DNA from: Nitrososphaera sp.
GTDB lineage: Archaea > Thermoproteota > Nitrososphaeria > Nitrososphaerales > Nitrososphaeraceae
Assembly (NCBI RefSeq): GCF_013388945.1
Contig: NZ_JACAEH010000004.1
Location: 248,001 to 312,000 of the forward strand
DNA length: 64,000 bases
Direction: 5' to 3'
The notes under the pieces were generated by a model, which had not been told where the DNA came from, did no database searches, and saw only the letters and a list, made by a program, of their open reading frames with translations. A program made the translations under genes and the position numbers. Each line of letters starts with the position of its first letter. Position 1 is the stretch's first letter. Of this stretch, positions 41,716 to 49,442 are shown in pieces.

Positions 41716-41730
41716 AGGTAACAAAGTTAC
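41716..41730 (+). promoter_or_regulatory. Local regulon site 1
   Basis: AGGTAACAAAGTTAC, ~30 bp upstream of the TATA of the secreted protein gene (minus). Equal to sites 42910-42928 and, with one change, to the reverse of 42526-42550. GTAAC-AAA-GTTAC is itself palindromic. Confidence 0.55.
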
Positions 41731-41956
41731 GCTCTGCTTAATAGCGCATCCTTGAAGAAAAAAGACGGAGCAGGTCACCGCCTAACCTAGGGTGGTTGTG
41801 TGCGGAGATGTGTGCATGATATAACCCCACCACGTCCCGCATAGCCGGCCAGGCCTGCTCCAATCTTTTATTCAAACCAGTATGCTTGACTGAGACTAAT
41901 AAGGAATTTTGAAAAGGATACAGAAAGTAGGACTAGAAAGAAAAAAGGAAAAGGAG
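41731..41956. other. Intergenic stretch
   Basis: No gene seen. Contains CACCTAACC...GGTGGTT and AACCCCACC, which can pair into a hairpin around 41790-41850, and a T/A-rich part near 41860-41940. Could hold a small RNA, but nothing decides it. Confidence 0.25.
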
Positions 41957-42472
41957 CTACTGCTCCTCTTGGATTTCCGGCGCCTTGAAGACCTTGACAG
42001 CTCCAAAGCCGAACTGGCCGTGGCCGCCAAGCGCCGCTAGAGCGTCCATCTCCGTGCCTTCAGAGACGTGCAGCACGCTGCCGTTGCCAGCGTCTACAAT
42101 CACCATCTTTTGCGTGTCGTCGGAGAACACGCGGAAGACGTAGACCACGTAGCCCTGCTCGATTGTCAGGTTGCCCCCGATGACGCTGCCGTTTCCTGCG
42201 TCAGCCGCGATTCCGGCGGCTTCTGCAAAGCCCACCCCGACCCTTGACATCAGCTCGTCGCCTGCGTCAACCGAGCCCGTGATCTCGGGGAACGCAGAAA
42301 GCGAGCTGTAGAACACGTCGGCCGGACCTCCGATCCTAGTCGCCTCAACCGTGAACGTCTTTGCCTCGTCTGGAGCCTGTGCACTGGCCAAAGAAAATGA
42401 CCCTATCGATCCGATAGCGGCCGCCGCTGCAAGGGCGCCAAGCACCATTGCGTAAAACTGCCTGTTGGACAT
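41957..42472 (-). CDS. Secreted PepSY-domain protein
   Basis: About 171 residues. Signal peptide AMVLGALAAAAAIGSIGSFSLASAQA. The core holds one PepSY-like unit: GSVIGGNLTIEQGYVVYVFRVF then KMVIVDAGNGSVLHVSEG. PepSY domains often inhibit proteases or bind ligands outside the cell. I chose ATG 42472, ~25 bp after TTTGTATATC; the frame is open to 42541. A regulon site lies ~30 bp upstream of that TATA. Confidence 0.65.
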   Translation of the reverse strand: MSNRQFYAMVLGALAAAAAIGSIGSFSLASAQAPDEAKTFTVEATRIGGPADVFYSSLSAFPEITGSVDAGDELMSRVGVGFAEAAGIAADAGNGSVIGGNLTIEQGYVVYVFRVFSDDTQKMVIVDAGNGSVLHVSEGTEMDALAALGGHGQFGFGAVKVFKAPEIQEEQ

Positions 42473-42525
42473 CGGGCAATGGTTGGCACGATATACAAAA
42501 AGCGTTGCCAAACCTTTGCAGCCGT

Positions 42526-42550
42526 CAATGTTAGCTAACATTGTTACCTC
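42526..42550. promoter_or_regulatory. Local regulon site 2, perfect palindrome
   Basis: CAATGTTAGCTAACATTG (42526-42543) is a perfect 18-bp palindrome, extended by TTACCTC. Read on the minus strand it is GAGGTAACAATGTTAGCTAA, matching sites 1 and 3. It lies between the PepSY gene (minus) and the winged-helix gene (plus), upstream of the TATA boxes of both. Confidence 0.65.
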
Positions 42551-42631
42551 AAACTTATTTTACTCCGGACTTGCGCGGTTCCGACGTGCTTAGCAATGGC
42601 TATTGGTCCGCACGCGGCAGACTGAACAGGC

Positions 42632-42928
42632 TTGACGCATGAATACAGGGACAGGATATACATCAGAAAGGACATCATAGTCAAGCTGTCAGAAGTGGGC
42701 GAGCTCAACCAGACCAAGCTTCTCAGCTACTGCGGCCTCAACATAGTCAAGCACAAGGAGATCCTCGACGACATGGAGGCAAAGGGCTTTATCGAAAAGT
42801 TCCAGGAAGAGTGGAGGACAAAGTCGGTGACCAAATACCGCGTGACTGAGAAGGGCCGGCAGTTCTCGAAAATGATACTCGAGCCGTACGAGGAGATGTT
42901 CCCGCGCAAAGGTAACAAAGTTAGCTAA
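42632..42928 (+). CDS. Winged-helix regulator of the local regulon
   Basis: 98 residues, start TTG. A winged helix: IYIRKDIIVKLSEVGELNQ, TKLLSYCGLNIVKHKEILDDM as recognition part, FIEKF... and a KYRVTEKGRQFSKMI wing, similar to archaeal DUF-type ArnR/PadR-like regulators. A CTTATTTTA box is at ~42553. Being the only regulator among genes that share the AGGTAACAAxGTTA sites, it is the likely ligand. Site 3 overlaps its own stop codon. Confidence 0.65.
   Translation: MTHEYRDRIYIRKDIIVKLSEVGELNQTKLLSYCGLNIVKHKEILDDMEAKGFIEKFQEEWRTKSVTKYRVTEKGRQFSKMILEPYEEMFPRKGNKVS
42910..42928 (+). promoter_or_regulatory. Local regulon site 3
   Basis: AGGTAACAAAGTTAGCTAA, directly upstream of the TTTAAAC TATA box (42933-42939) of the membrane protein at 42961. 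It overlaps the stop codon of the winged-helix gene. Confidence 0.55.
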
Positions 42929-42960
42929 AGCCTTTAAACAAAATTGAAAGTCTTGCCATT

Positions 42961-43614
42961 ATGTCAGACGACCAGCCCAAAGAGAGCGTGTTCGGGATAA
43001 TGGACGACCTGCTCTCGCATCTTAACCGGACGAAAAAGCTGTTCATGGCCCTTGTGGTCTCCTCTTTCATAGTTGCGCCTCTTGCAATCATACTTTCGAT
43101 ACTTATCTTCATGCCGCCGTTCCTTACAGGCGTAGGCCAGCAGCAGGACGTAGTCATATCTGCAAAGGCCGGCGTGATACAGGGCTTTCCCAACGATACA
43201 ATGGCGCCGGGCACCGCCGCAAGCGGCTGGGTGCGCATAGTGCCAAGCGAGGACGCAGAAAAATTCAACTTTACTATTACAAGACCGATAGAGGGTGGCG
43301 ACACCATCTTTGTCGAAAGGTCGCAGCTGCACGTAGAGTACGTCCCTGCCGGCGAGACGAGGACTATAACCGTGTTTGAGGCGCAGCCGATGCCTCCGCG
43401 TTTTCTGTACGTGGGCGCCCAGCCCGCGGCCCCCTTTGACGTGACCTGGATAATGGTCGCAGTAATAGGCGTGTCTGCTGCGATGGCCGGCGCGTGGCTC
43501 TTTATCGGAGTCAAGGAATACCGCTTTTTTGCGCACTGGAACCGGCGCTACTCCAACTACAAGGAGATGCAGGATAAGGTGGACCGGGAGCTTGAAGGCT
43601 CGGGCCAGACCTGA
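42961..43614 (+). CDS. Membrane protein with external beta domain
   Basis: 217 residues: one helix at ~26-52 (KLFMALVVSSFIVAPLAIILSILIF region), an outside domain of ~110 residues rich in strands (GWVRIVPSEDAEKFNFTITRP, LHVEYVPAGETRTITVFEAQP), a second helix at ~165-188, and a basic cytosolic tail. The middle resembles an emp24-like or Ig-like sensor fold only loosely. A leaderless start ~25 bp after TTTAAAC. Controlled by site 3 if the regulon holds. Confidence 0.5.
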   Translation: MSDDQPKESVFGIMDDLLSHLNRTKKLFMALVVSSFIVAPLAIILSILIFMPPFLTGVGQQQDVVISAKAGVIQGFPNDTMAPGTAASGWVRIVPSEDAEKFNFTITRPIEGGDTIFVERSQLHVEYVPAGETRTITVFEAQPMPPRFLYVGAQPAAPFDVTWIMVAVIGVSAAMAGAWLFIGVKEYRFFAHWNRRYSNYKEMQDKVDRELEGSGQT

Positions 43615-43661
43615 AGAAAGATTCCATTAACGTTATCTTGCTGTATCTGCATAACGTAACC

Positions 43662-44927
43662 GTGGCGTACCGGCGAGCCGCTGTCGTTGCGTTGGTAGCC
43701 GGCTCCGCGCTCGTGGCCTCCATCTTTGTGATGATGCCCTCGCTTGCCCTCATCAACGCAAGCGAGCCTTCGAGGAGGATAATGGCGCTTGGCTCAAACG
43801 CATACTACCCAGATACAGAAAACGAGCAAGTGACGATGAACGCGGTCAGGCCCGGCGACATGAAGCCCAATTCCTTTGTGTGGTTCTTGGACCCCTACGG
43901 CAAGACGATGGGCGAGCTGTACGACGGGTCCAGCGCGTCGCTGACCCTTGACAGAAAAGAGCTTGAGCGATTCGAGCAGCGCGACGCCTTTGAATATTAC
44001 CTGCTAATCAGGCTCCCTGCTTGGCTTGGCGGAGAAAAGGACGACACGTCTTCATTCAGGGCATACCACGCCATATCGCTTTCGGACAACTGCCTGTTCA
44101 GGTACTGGTCAACCGAAGGCCGGTGGCGGATGGAGAACCCGTGCGCAGGCGACATCTACCGCGCATGGGACGGCCTTGCGGTTGCCGGCCCGGCGTCCGT
44201 AGGCATGGTGGGTGGCACCATCTCTACCGGCTACCACCCGGCGCTCCAGATGTTCAGGCTGTCGGTGGACTCGGAAGGCTACCTCGTGGCGCACAAGCCT
44301 GACAACAGCCTTCAGGGCGACGGCGTGCAGGCGGAAGGCAGGAGGCTGTCTCCGCAGGACGTTGACGAAAGCAACAAAGAGATGGTGCAGGCGGCAGGCG
44401 AATATGCAGGATACTCGCTTCCATTTCCATCGACAATCCAGACCGATTACCGGCTGACCGATCTCAACCCTTCAATCGGCCCCTGGTGGATGGAGACGCA
44501 GTCAGAACCGCCTATGCAGGCGACATACACTTACTCTAACCGGCAATACGCCGCCATCACCATAGACGTCTATCCTGTGCAAAATCATCCGGACCTGAAG
44601 CTTGGAGGCCCCCTGGTCAGCCGCTCTGACTCTGGCTACCTTGTCAACGGCACCGTCGTCGGCGCGCTGCTCCATTTAGCTTACCCGCGCCCCCAGGGAA
44701 TGCCCGAGCCGCAGATTAGGGAGGGGACCAATATCGCAGGCGACTTTGCCATCCTCGTGGCCCCAAGCGAACTTGGCGGCGACAGTTACACGGGCGCAGG
44801 AGCAATAGTGTGGGGAAAAAGCCCTGACGGGAAGGAGGACATCGTGGTGGTGCTCAACACAAGCGACGTGAGGATGGACGAGCTGGCTTCAATGGTCGAG
44901 AGCCTCGGGGTACGCAAGTCAGGCTAG
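43662..44927 (+). CDS. Exported anchored protein, unknown
   Basis: About 421 residues. An N-terminal helix (VVALVAGSALVASIFVMMPSLAL) anchors or exports it. The rest is outside, Pro/Tyr/Trp-rich, with an NCLFRYWSTEGRWRMENPCAG segment whose two Cys could pair; later YTYSNRQYAAITIDVYPVQNHP. No known domain. Start taken as GTG 43662; TTG 43638 is also possible. It follows the membrane protein by ~50 bp and probably works with it. Confidence 0.5.
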   Translation: MAYRRAAVVALVAGSALVASIFVMMPSLALINASEPSRRIMALGSNAYYPDTENEQVTMNAVRPGDMKPNSFVWFLDPYGKTMGELYDGSSASLTLDRKELERFEQRDAFEYYLLIRLPAWLGGEKDDTSSFRAYHAISLSDNCLFRYWSTEGRWRMENPCAGDIYRAWDGLAVAGPASVGMVGGTISTGYHPALQMFRLSVDSEGYLVAHKPDNSLQGDGVQAEGRRLSPQDVDESNKEMVQAAGEYAGYSLPFPSTIQTDYRLTDLNPSIGPWWMETQSEPPMQATYTYSNRQYAAITIDVYPVQNHPDLKLGGPLVSRSDSGYLVNGTVVGALLHLAYPRPQGMPEPQIREGTNIAGDFAILVAPSELGGDSYTGAGAIVWGKSPDGKEDIVVVLNTSDVRMDELASMVESLGVRKSG

Positions 44928-44970
44928 GCACAGTAACAGCTTTTTTAGCCGTCGCAATGCAACAAATGGC

Positions 44971-45258
44971 ATGTGGCGCCTTGTAAAGTACCTTGAAGAG
45001 AACCAGCTGTCGCTCTTTGAAACGGTGGACGCAAGAAAGGAGACGCACAGAGAGCTTGCGGAAAAGCTGGCCGAAGTCAGGCCGGGCGGCGAAAAGGACA
45101 ACGCCGAGCTTGCAAACGCCGTCATGACGGCAATGTGGCTTGGCAGGCGGGCGCAGGCGATAAAAGAGTCGGGCGACAAGAGCGCCGAGCAGTTTTTCCG
45201 CGAAGCCGTGCTAACAGCGTTTGAGACTGGCAGGCGCTCGGCGATAACCGCGCCCTAG
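44971..45258 (+). CDS. Small helical protein, unknown
   Basis: 95 residues: MWRLVKYLEENQLSLFETVDAR, KLAEVRPGGEKDNAELANAVM, and SAEQFFREAVLTAFETGRRSA. All helical, cytosolic, no Cys. No family recognised. It lies between the exported protein and the Doc-like gene on the same strand. Confidence 0.45.
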   Translation: MWRLVKYLEENQLSLFETVDARKETHRELAEKLAEVRPGGEKDNAELANAVMTAMWLGRRAQAIKESGDKSAEQFFREAVLTAFETGRRSAITAP

Positions 45259-45327
45259 CTTTGCCATGAATCAGTTTGTCATCAACTCGCTTATATTTTG
45301 CTGCCAACTCAAGGATGATTGGCCCGG

Positions 45328-45720
45328 ATGGATTTCTATTATGTAAGCTACGAAGTAGCAGTATCGCTGCACTCCAAGGCCGTTACTGGCGAAAGAGTAC
45401 GGGATCCGGGCAGACTGCGCGCTATACTGGATACGGTACAGGACATAGGTCATCGGAGTTCGGAGAAGGATGCAATCGCCAAAAAAGCTGCATACCTTCT
45501 TTGCGAGATAAGTTGGCAGCAGCCATTTACCAAAGGAAACAAGCGCGCATCTTTTGTCATCTCCAGTACTTTTCTGCGCATTAACGGATGGAGGTTTCTA
45601 CCGATAATCACCTGGGACACCATGTTCGACCTTATAATGGCTATTGCCCAAAGGAAGAAATCCCGTCAGCAAGTCGAAACGTTCATGAAAACCTTTTTAG
45701 TCCCAAGTCCCCAATTGTAG
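45328..45720 (+). CDS. Doc/Fic-like toxin with degenerate motif
   Basis: About 130 residues of Doc length. Helices around AKKAAYLLCEISWQQPFTKGNKRASFVISSTFLRINGW match the Fic core HPFxDGNKR, but the catalytic His is Gln and the acidic residue is Lys. So the AMP- or phospho-transfer activity may be lost or altered. Start ATG 45328, ~28 bp after CTTATATTTT. A small gene follows at 5 bp and may be the antitoxin. Confidence 0.6.
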   Translation: MDFYYVSYEVAVSLHSKAVTGERVRDPGRLRAILDTVQDIGHRSSEKDAIAKKAAYLLCEISWQQPFTKGNKRASFVISSTFLRINGWRFLPIITWDTMFDLIMAIAQRKKSRQQVETFMKTFLVPSPQL

Positions 45721-45725
45721 TCTAC

Positions 45726-45848
45726 ATGGCGGTAACGGCAAAGCGCAAGCGCCTGACGCAGAAAGAAGTAGACGAACTTGCCTTGAAGATAGGCGAGCAG
45801 GTCATTAAAGAATCCAAACCTCTTCTCGACAGACTCGCCAAGGTCTAA
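45726..45848 (+). CDS. 40-residue partner of the Doc-like protein
   Basis: MAVTAKRKRLTQKEVDELAL and then IGEQVIKESKPLLDRLAKV: a basic N-terminus and one amphipathic helix, like the toxin-binding tail of small antitoxins. It starts 5 bp after the Doc-like stop. Order toxin-antitoxin is the reverse of phd-doc. Function inferred from position. Confidence 0.45.
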   Translation: MAVTAKRKRLTQKEVDELALKIGEQVIKESKPLLDRLAKV

Positions 45849-45905
45849 CCTTTTGTCGTGCTGCACAGTGTCGAACTGAACTAAAGGTTACTATGTTTAT
45901 TAGTC

Positions 45906-45922
45906 GGTAAGTATTTCTTACC
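45906..45922. promoter_or_regulatory. Dyad before the HxlR gene
   Basis: GGTAAG-TATTT-CTTACC, 5 bp before the ATG of the HxlR regulator and after its ATGTTTATTAG TATA box. Position between TATA and start suggests autorepression by blocking initiation. Confidence 0.5.
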
Positions 45923-45926
45923 AGGT

Positions 45927-46301
45927 ATGTCTGAAGCACCATCTGACCCCAAACAGGACGTCTCTTGCCCTGTCATCGACATCTGGAGCATCCTTGGAAG
46001 GCGCTGGTCGCTCCTCATAATAAAGAACCTGAGCACAAAGGAAACCATACGCTTCAACGAGCTGAAGAGGGCGCTTGCCGGCATCAGTAGCACCGTGCTT
46101 TCAGAGCGGCTGCTGGAACTTGAAAGGGAAGGCCTAGTGTCTAAAAAGATCTACCCCGAGGTGCCGCCCCGCGTGGAGTACAGCCTGACGCCGCAGGCAA
46201 AGGAGCTTGAAGTGATAATAAAAGAACTGGTGCGCTGGGTCAGCCGCTGGAAGAGCCCGGTCGCGGCAGAGGCAAAAAAAGAAGGGGCTACAGCTTCTTA
46301 A
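45927..46301 (+). CDS. HxlR-family transcription regulator
   Basis: 124 residues. HxlR/MarR-like winged helix: CPVIDIWSILGRRWSLLIIKNL, FNELKRALAGISSTVLSERL and KKIYPEVPPRVEYSLTPQAKE wing. The Cys near residue 13 is the redox-sensing position in this family (CPV), so thiol or aldehyde stress may be its signal. It overlaps the convergent proteasome alpha gene by 14 bp. Confidence 0.82.
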   Translation: MSEAPSDPKQDVSCPVIDIWSILGRRWSLLIIKNLSTKETIRFNELKRALAGISSTVLSERLLELEREGLVSKKIYPEVPPRVEYSLTPQAKELEVIIKELVRWVSRWKSPVAAEAKKEGATAS

Positions 46302-46938
46302 ACTGGCCCTCCCTCACCACGCCCACCTCGACTACCGGCCGCTCACCAAGCGCCTTTTCTATCGCCTTGTTCGCAAGCTGCGTCGCCTGCTCGACTGTCA
46401 TGTCGGCGCTGTACTCGCGCTGAATCACGTCAAGCGCGCTGTCTGCAGATTGTCCAATGGCAAAGCCGGCTCCACGGAAGTATGTGCCGCTTGGGTCCAC
46501 CTGGTACATGTGCACGCCTGTCTGGTCCGCGCCTGCGATTATCACCGACGCCGCCTGCGGCCTCACCGCGTATATCGTGTAGTTGTGCAGGTAGCTTCCG
46601 AGGTGCTGCGCAAGCGACCCGATGTCGGCAGGGCTCTCGAAGCTCAGCCGGTGCTTTTGCGCCTGCAGCCGCAGCTCGTCTATGAGCTGCAGGATGTCGC
46701 CTATGTAGCCAGAGCCTGTCGCCCCGACATGGCCGTCGATTGCAAATATCTTTTCAGTCGGCTCCATCAGCGGCCGTATCGGCTTGATGTGGCTTGCTAT
46801 CAGCGCAAACCTGGGCGTCTTGATGCCGATTGTCGTCGATCCGCGGCTTACGGCTTCAAGCGCGCTGTCTACGAGCACCAGCCTGCCTTCCGGCCCGTAG
46901 AATGACGGGTACCTTCCAAACGCCTGGTTTTCAGCCAT
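46288..46938 (-). CDS. Divergent proteasome alpha subunit
   Basis: 216 residues, shorter than the usual ~240. Alpha features: SALEAVSRGSTTIGIK, PTEKIFAIDGHVGATGSGYIGD (with the Lys of the ATPase-docking pocket), IYAVRPQAASVIIAGAD and YQVDPSGTYFRGAGFAIG. The gating N-terminus differs: FGRYPSFYGPEGRLVLVDSA instead of the normal [20 protein letters not shown]. No catalytic Thr. It starts directly after the beta stop (TAGATG). Confidence 0.75.
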   Translation of the reverse strand: MAENQAFGRYPSFYGPEGRLVLVDSALEAVSRGSTTIGIKTPRFALIASHIKPIRPLMEPTEKIFAIDGHVGATGSGYIGDILQLIDELRLQAQKHRLSFESPADIGSLAQHLGSYLHNYTIYAVRPQAASVIIAGADQTGVHMYQVDPSGTYFRGAGFAIGQSADSALDVIQREYSADMTVEQATQLANKAIEKALGERPVVEVGVVREGQFKKL

Positions 46939-47514
46939 CTAGACCGCCTCCGCCCTGACCAGCTTTGGGATGACAAGCGTGTCGACGCCGTTTCCCGAGC
47001 CGGGATCCCGCTCCATCGCCGCCCTGACTGCCTTTGCGGCCACTTCTTTTGCCTCGTCGTTTGTCAGGTCAGCCCTGTACACGCTCTCTAGCACGCCGTA
47101 CGCTATGGGCGAGCCCGAGCCGGACGAGGCAAATTCCTCTTCTATCACCGCGCCGGACATATCGGCAGTCACCACGTGGGGCCCTTCCTCGTCGACTCCC
47201 GCCACCAGCAGCTCAACAAAGTAGGGCTGGTAGTTCTTCAGTCCCGAGTACGCCAGGTTTGCTATCAGCCGCGCAGATTCTCTGACTGTCAGCGGAAAGC
47301 CCCTGCGAAGCTCCATCAGCTTGCGCTCGGCCTTTGCCACCTTTATCAGGTACTCTGCGTCTGACAGCTGTCCCGCTATGGCTATTGCCAGCGTGTCGTC
47401 TATTTTCGCTATTTTCTGCGTTATCTTGGACCCGATGAAAAAGCCCTTGCTCGCCCTCTTGTCGGAGCCGAGCACGACTCCCTCGCGGGTCTTGATACCG
47501 ACTATCGTTGTCAT
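46939..47514 (-). CDS. Proteasome beta subunit, catalytic
   Basis: 191 residues without propeptide beyond Met: the mature Thr1 follows directly (TTIVGIKTREGVVLGSDKRA), with Asp17 and Lys33 in the right places, so it should be an active threonine protease after Met removal. GSGSPIAYGVLE keeps the Gly/Ser segment near the active site. It is in one operon with an alpha-like gene, unusual for archaea, where alpha and beta are normally apart. Confidence 0.82.
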   Translation of the reverse strand: MTTIVGIKTREGVVLGSDKRASKGFFIGSKITQKIAKIDDTLAIAIAGQLSDAEYLIKVAKAERKLMELRRGFPLTVRESARLIANLAYSGLKNYQPYFVELLVAGVDEEGPHVVTADMSGAVIEEEFASSGSGSPIAYGVLESVYRADLTNDEAKEVAAKAVRAAMERDPGSGNGVDTLVIPKLVRAEAV

Positions 47515-47573
47515 TTGATCTATTATGGAATGGACTGCATTAATTGACCGGGTATGGCAGAATCAGGTCACAG

Positions 47574-48230
47574 CTAGTTGTTGACAGGCGCGCGGAAGCC
47601 GTAGGCGTTGCCGGGCACCAGCCTGTCCTGCAGGGCTTTGGTAATCTGCTCGTATATCGCGTACGAGCCTATCATCGACTGCAGCTTCTCGCGCTCTGTC
47701 GACGCGTTCGTCTCTATGACGATGTAGTCGGAGACCATCCGGAGGTTTATCTGGAACGAGCCGTCGTCGCTTGACCACTGGAGCGTAAATCCTGTGGCGC
47801 TCTCGATGAGGCCTACCCAGCGCAGGTTCTTGAACCACCTGCCCACAAGCGCCCGCACAATCTCTGCCGGCCTGATGTCGACCGGGATATAGCTCTGGAG
47901 AAGCTGCACGTACTGCCTGCCCTTTGGCTCGACTTTTGTCGCGACCGCATTTGCGCCGGTCTTGCTGAGGTGGTATCCAACTTTTGATTTCTCGACAAGG
48001 CCCATCTCTTCCAACCTGCGGAGCGCCCTTGCGAGGCTCTGCTGGTGGATCCCAAGCCTGCGCATTATGCCCTTGAACGAGTAGTTCGAGCCTGCCTCGT
48101 TGAGGAGCGCAAGCACCTTGGTGTCGTTGTTGTGCAGGTCATCAGTCGAGATCTCTTCCTTTTGAACTAGAACCGCCTGCTTGCCGCTGGGGATCTCCTT
48201 GACCTCCTTCCCGGCCTGCTCCTTTTCCAC
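47574..48230 (-). CDS. Winged-helix regulator with C-terminal sensor-like domain
   Basis: 218 residues. N-terminal charged tail, then a MarR-like winged helix (KVLALLNEAGSNYSFKGIMR, HQQSLARALRRLEEMGLVEK, GYHLSKTG) and a ~120-residue alpha/beta C-terminal domain (RPAEIVRALVGRWFKNLRWVG; YIVIETNASTEREKLQSMIG). A TTTAAATCC box lies upstream. It is next to the proteasome operon, same strand, 59 bp before it; a regulatory link is possible. Confidence 0.6.
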   Translation of the reverse strand: MEKEQAGKEVKEIPSGKQAVLVQKEEISTDDLHNNDTKVLALLNEAGSNYSFKGIMRRLGIHQQSLARALRRLEEMGLVEKSKVGYHLSKTGANAVATKVEPKGRQYVQLLQSYIPVDIRPAEIVRALVGRWFKNLRWVGLIESATGFTLQWSSDDGSFQINLRMVSDYIVIETNASTEREKLQSMIGSYAIYEQITKALQDRLVPGNAYGFRAPVNN

Positions 48231-48313
48231 TGGCAGGTATTATGCGGTATTGGGATTTAAACAGTCCAGTTTCCGTCCGGTTAGCAGGTAAGCCTTTCCC
48301 TACCGCTGCATAG

Positions 48314-48733
48314 TCACTTTTTGTTCTTCATTTCTTCCGGGATTGCGTCCATGTCCATGTAAAACGGCTCCCAGATGTGGCCGTTGATGTCCTTGAACGC
48401 CCGGCCGTACATCCAGCCGTAGTCCTGCTTTTCCCTGTATTCAGAGCCGCCGGCTGCGACTGCTTTACTCACTATCTCGTCCACCTCTGCGCGGCTGTCA
48501 AGCGAGAGCGCGACCAGCACCTCGGTGCTTTCGGCGTCGCAGATCTCCCTGCCGGGGATAAAGCCCATGAAGAACTTGTCAGCCAGCAGCATGGCATAGT
48601 TGTCCTCGCTTATCACCATGCACGCCGCGTTGTCGTCGGTGAACATCGGGTTGAACGAAAACCTGAGCCTGCCAAAGAACTCCTTGGTCTTTTTCAGGTC
48701 CCTGACCGGCAGGTTGACAAACACCTTGGTCAT
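48314..48733 (-). CDS. VOC-family (glyoxalase-like) protein
   Basis: 139 residues with two beta-alpha-beta-beta-beta units: VFVNLPVRDLKKTKEFFGRL and EYREKQDYGWMYGRAFKDINGHIWEPFYMD. The final Asn-Gly-His and Glu are metal-ligand positions; the N-terminal His is absent (NLPV), so metal binding may be changed. Follows another VOC gene by 6 bp. Confidence 0.75.
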   Translation of the reverse strand: MTKVFVNLPVRDLKKTKEFFGRLRFSFNPMFTDDNAACMVISEDNYAMLLADKFFMGFIPGREICDAESTEVLVALSLDSRAEVDEIVSKAVAAGGSEYREKQDYGWMYGRAFKDINGHIWEPFYMDMDAIPEEMKNKK

Positions 48734-48739
48734 CTCGCA

Positions 48740-49237
48740 TCACTCCGCGTAGGCCTTTTTCAGGGCCGCCATGTCAAGCTTTTTCATCTGCAGCATCGCC
48801 TTTATGGCGTTTTCGGCCTTCCTTTCGTCCTTGCTGTGCACCATCTCGTCAAGTATGGAAGGGACTATCTGCCACGACACGCCGAACCTGTCCTCCAGCC
48901 AGCCGCACTGCACTTCCTTGCCGCCTTCGGTGAGCCTGCCCCACAGCTTGTCGACTTCCTCCTGCGTTTCGCAGCTGACAAAAAGCGAAATCGCCGGATT
49001 GAACTTGAACACCGGGCCTCCGTTGAGCGCGACGAACCGCTGCCCTTCAAGCTCAAACGTCACGCTCATCACGGATCCTTCCTGCCTTCCAGAAGCTTCT
49101 GCGCCTGCTTCTCCGTACCGGGCTGTCTTTACTATCCTCGAGTTCTTGAAAACGGACGTGTAGAACCTGGCTGCTTCTTCGGCGTTGCTGTCAAACCACA
49201 GGAACGGTGTGATTTTTTGCGCTGTCGTCGTGTTCAT
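48740..49237 (-). CDS. VOC-family PhnB-like protein
   Basis: 165 residues of the 3-demethylubiquinone-like/PhnB subgroup: KITPFLWFDSNAEEAARFYTSVF, FVALNGGPVFKFNPAISLFV and GKEVQCGWLEDRFGVSWQIVP. A GCCTTTTATTC box ~27 bp upstream belongs to a promoter module also used by the MFS gene. First gene of a two-gene operon. Substrate unknown. Confidence 0.78.
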   Translation of the reverse strand: MNTTTAQKITPFLWFDSNAEEAARFYTSVFKNSRIVKTARYGEAGAEASGRQEGSVMSVTFELEGQRFVALNGGPVFKFNPAISLFVSCETQEEVDKLWGRLTEGGKEVQCGWLEDRFGVSWQIVPSILDEMVHSKDERKAENAIKAMLQMKKLDMAALKKAYAE

Positions 49238-49259
49238 GGGTGCAATGGGGCAAGATAGA

Positions 49260-49278
49260 ATAAAAGGCGTTGCTCCCC
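49260..49278 (-). promoter_or_regulatory. Twin promoter module, VOC side
   Basis: On the minus strand GGGGAGCAACGCCTTTTAT: BRE plus TATA, ~25 bp before the VOC start at 49237. An extra CTCCCCAAGGGGAG palindrome overlaps its upstream edge. Identical 19 bp at 49443-49461. Confidence 0.65.
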
Positions 49279-49330
49279 TTGGGGAGGCGCCAGGCTGCTT
49301 GCATGCGGGACTTGAAGTAAGAAATAACTG

Positions 49331-49344
49331 ACTGACCGGTCAGT
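49331..49344. promoter_or_regulatory. TetR-type palindrome
   Basis: ACTGACCGGTCAGT, perfect 14-bp palindrome, adjoining a TATATTTATTAG box. Midway between the twin promoter modules of the VOC and MFS genes. TGACCGGTCA-like cores are known from TetR operators; no TetR gene is in this window. Confidence 0.5.
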
Positions 49345-49442
49345 ATATTTATTAGATGGGCGCGTCATAAGTTGTCGGGCCACATGGAAGCGCAAGCTTT
49401 TACCTCATTCCGCTTTATGCCGTCACGCGTTGACCTCCCTTT

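Noticed and set aside
41731-41956. A small RNA gene in the gap
   Set aside because: A weak hairpin is possible, but there is no promoter, box motif or other support.
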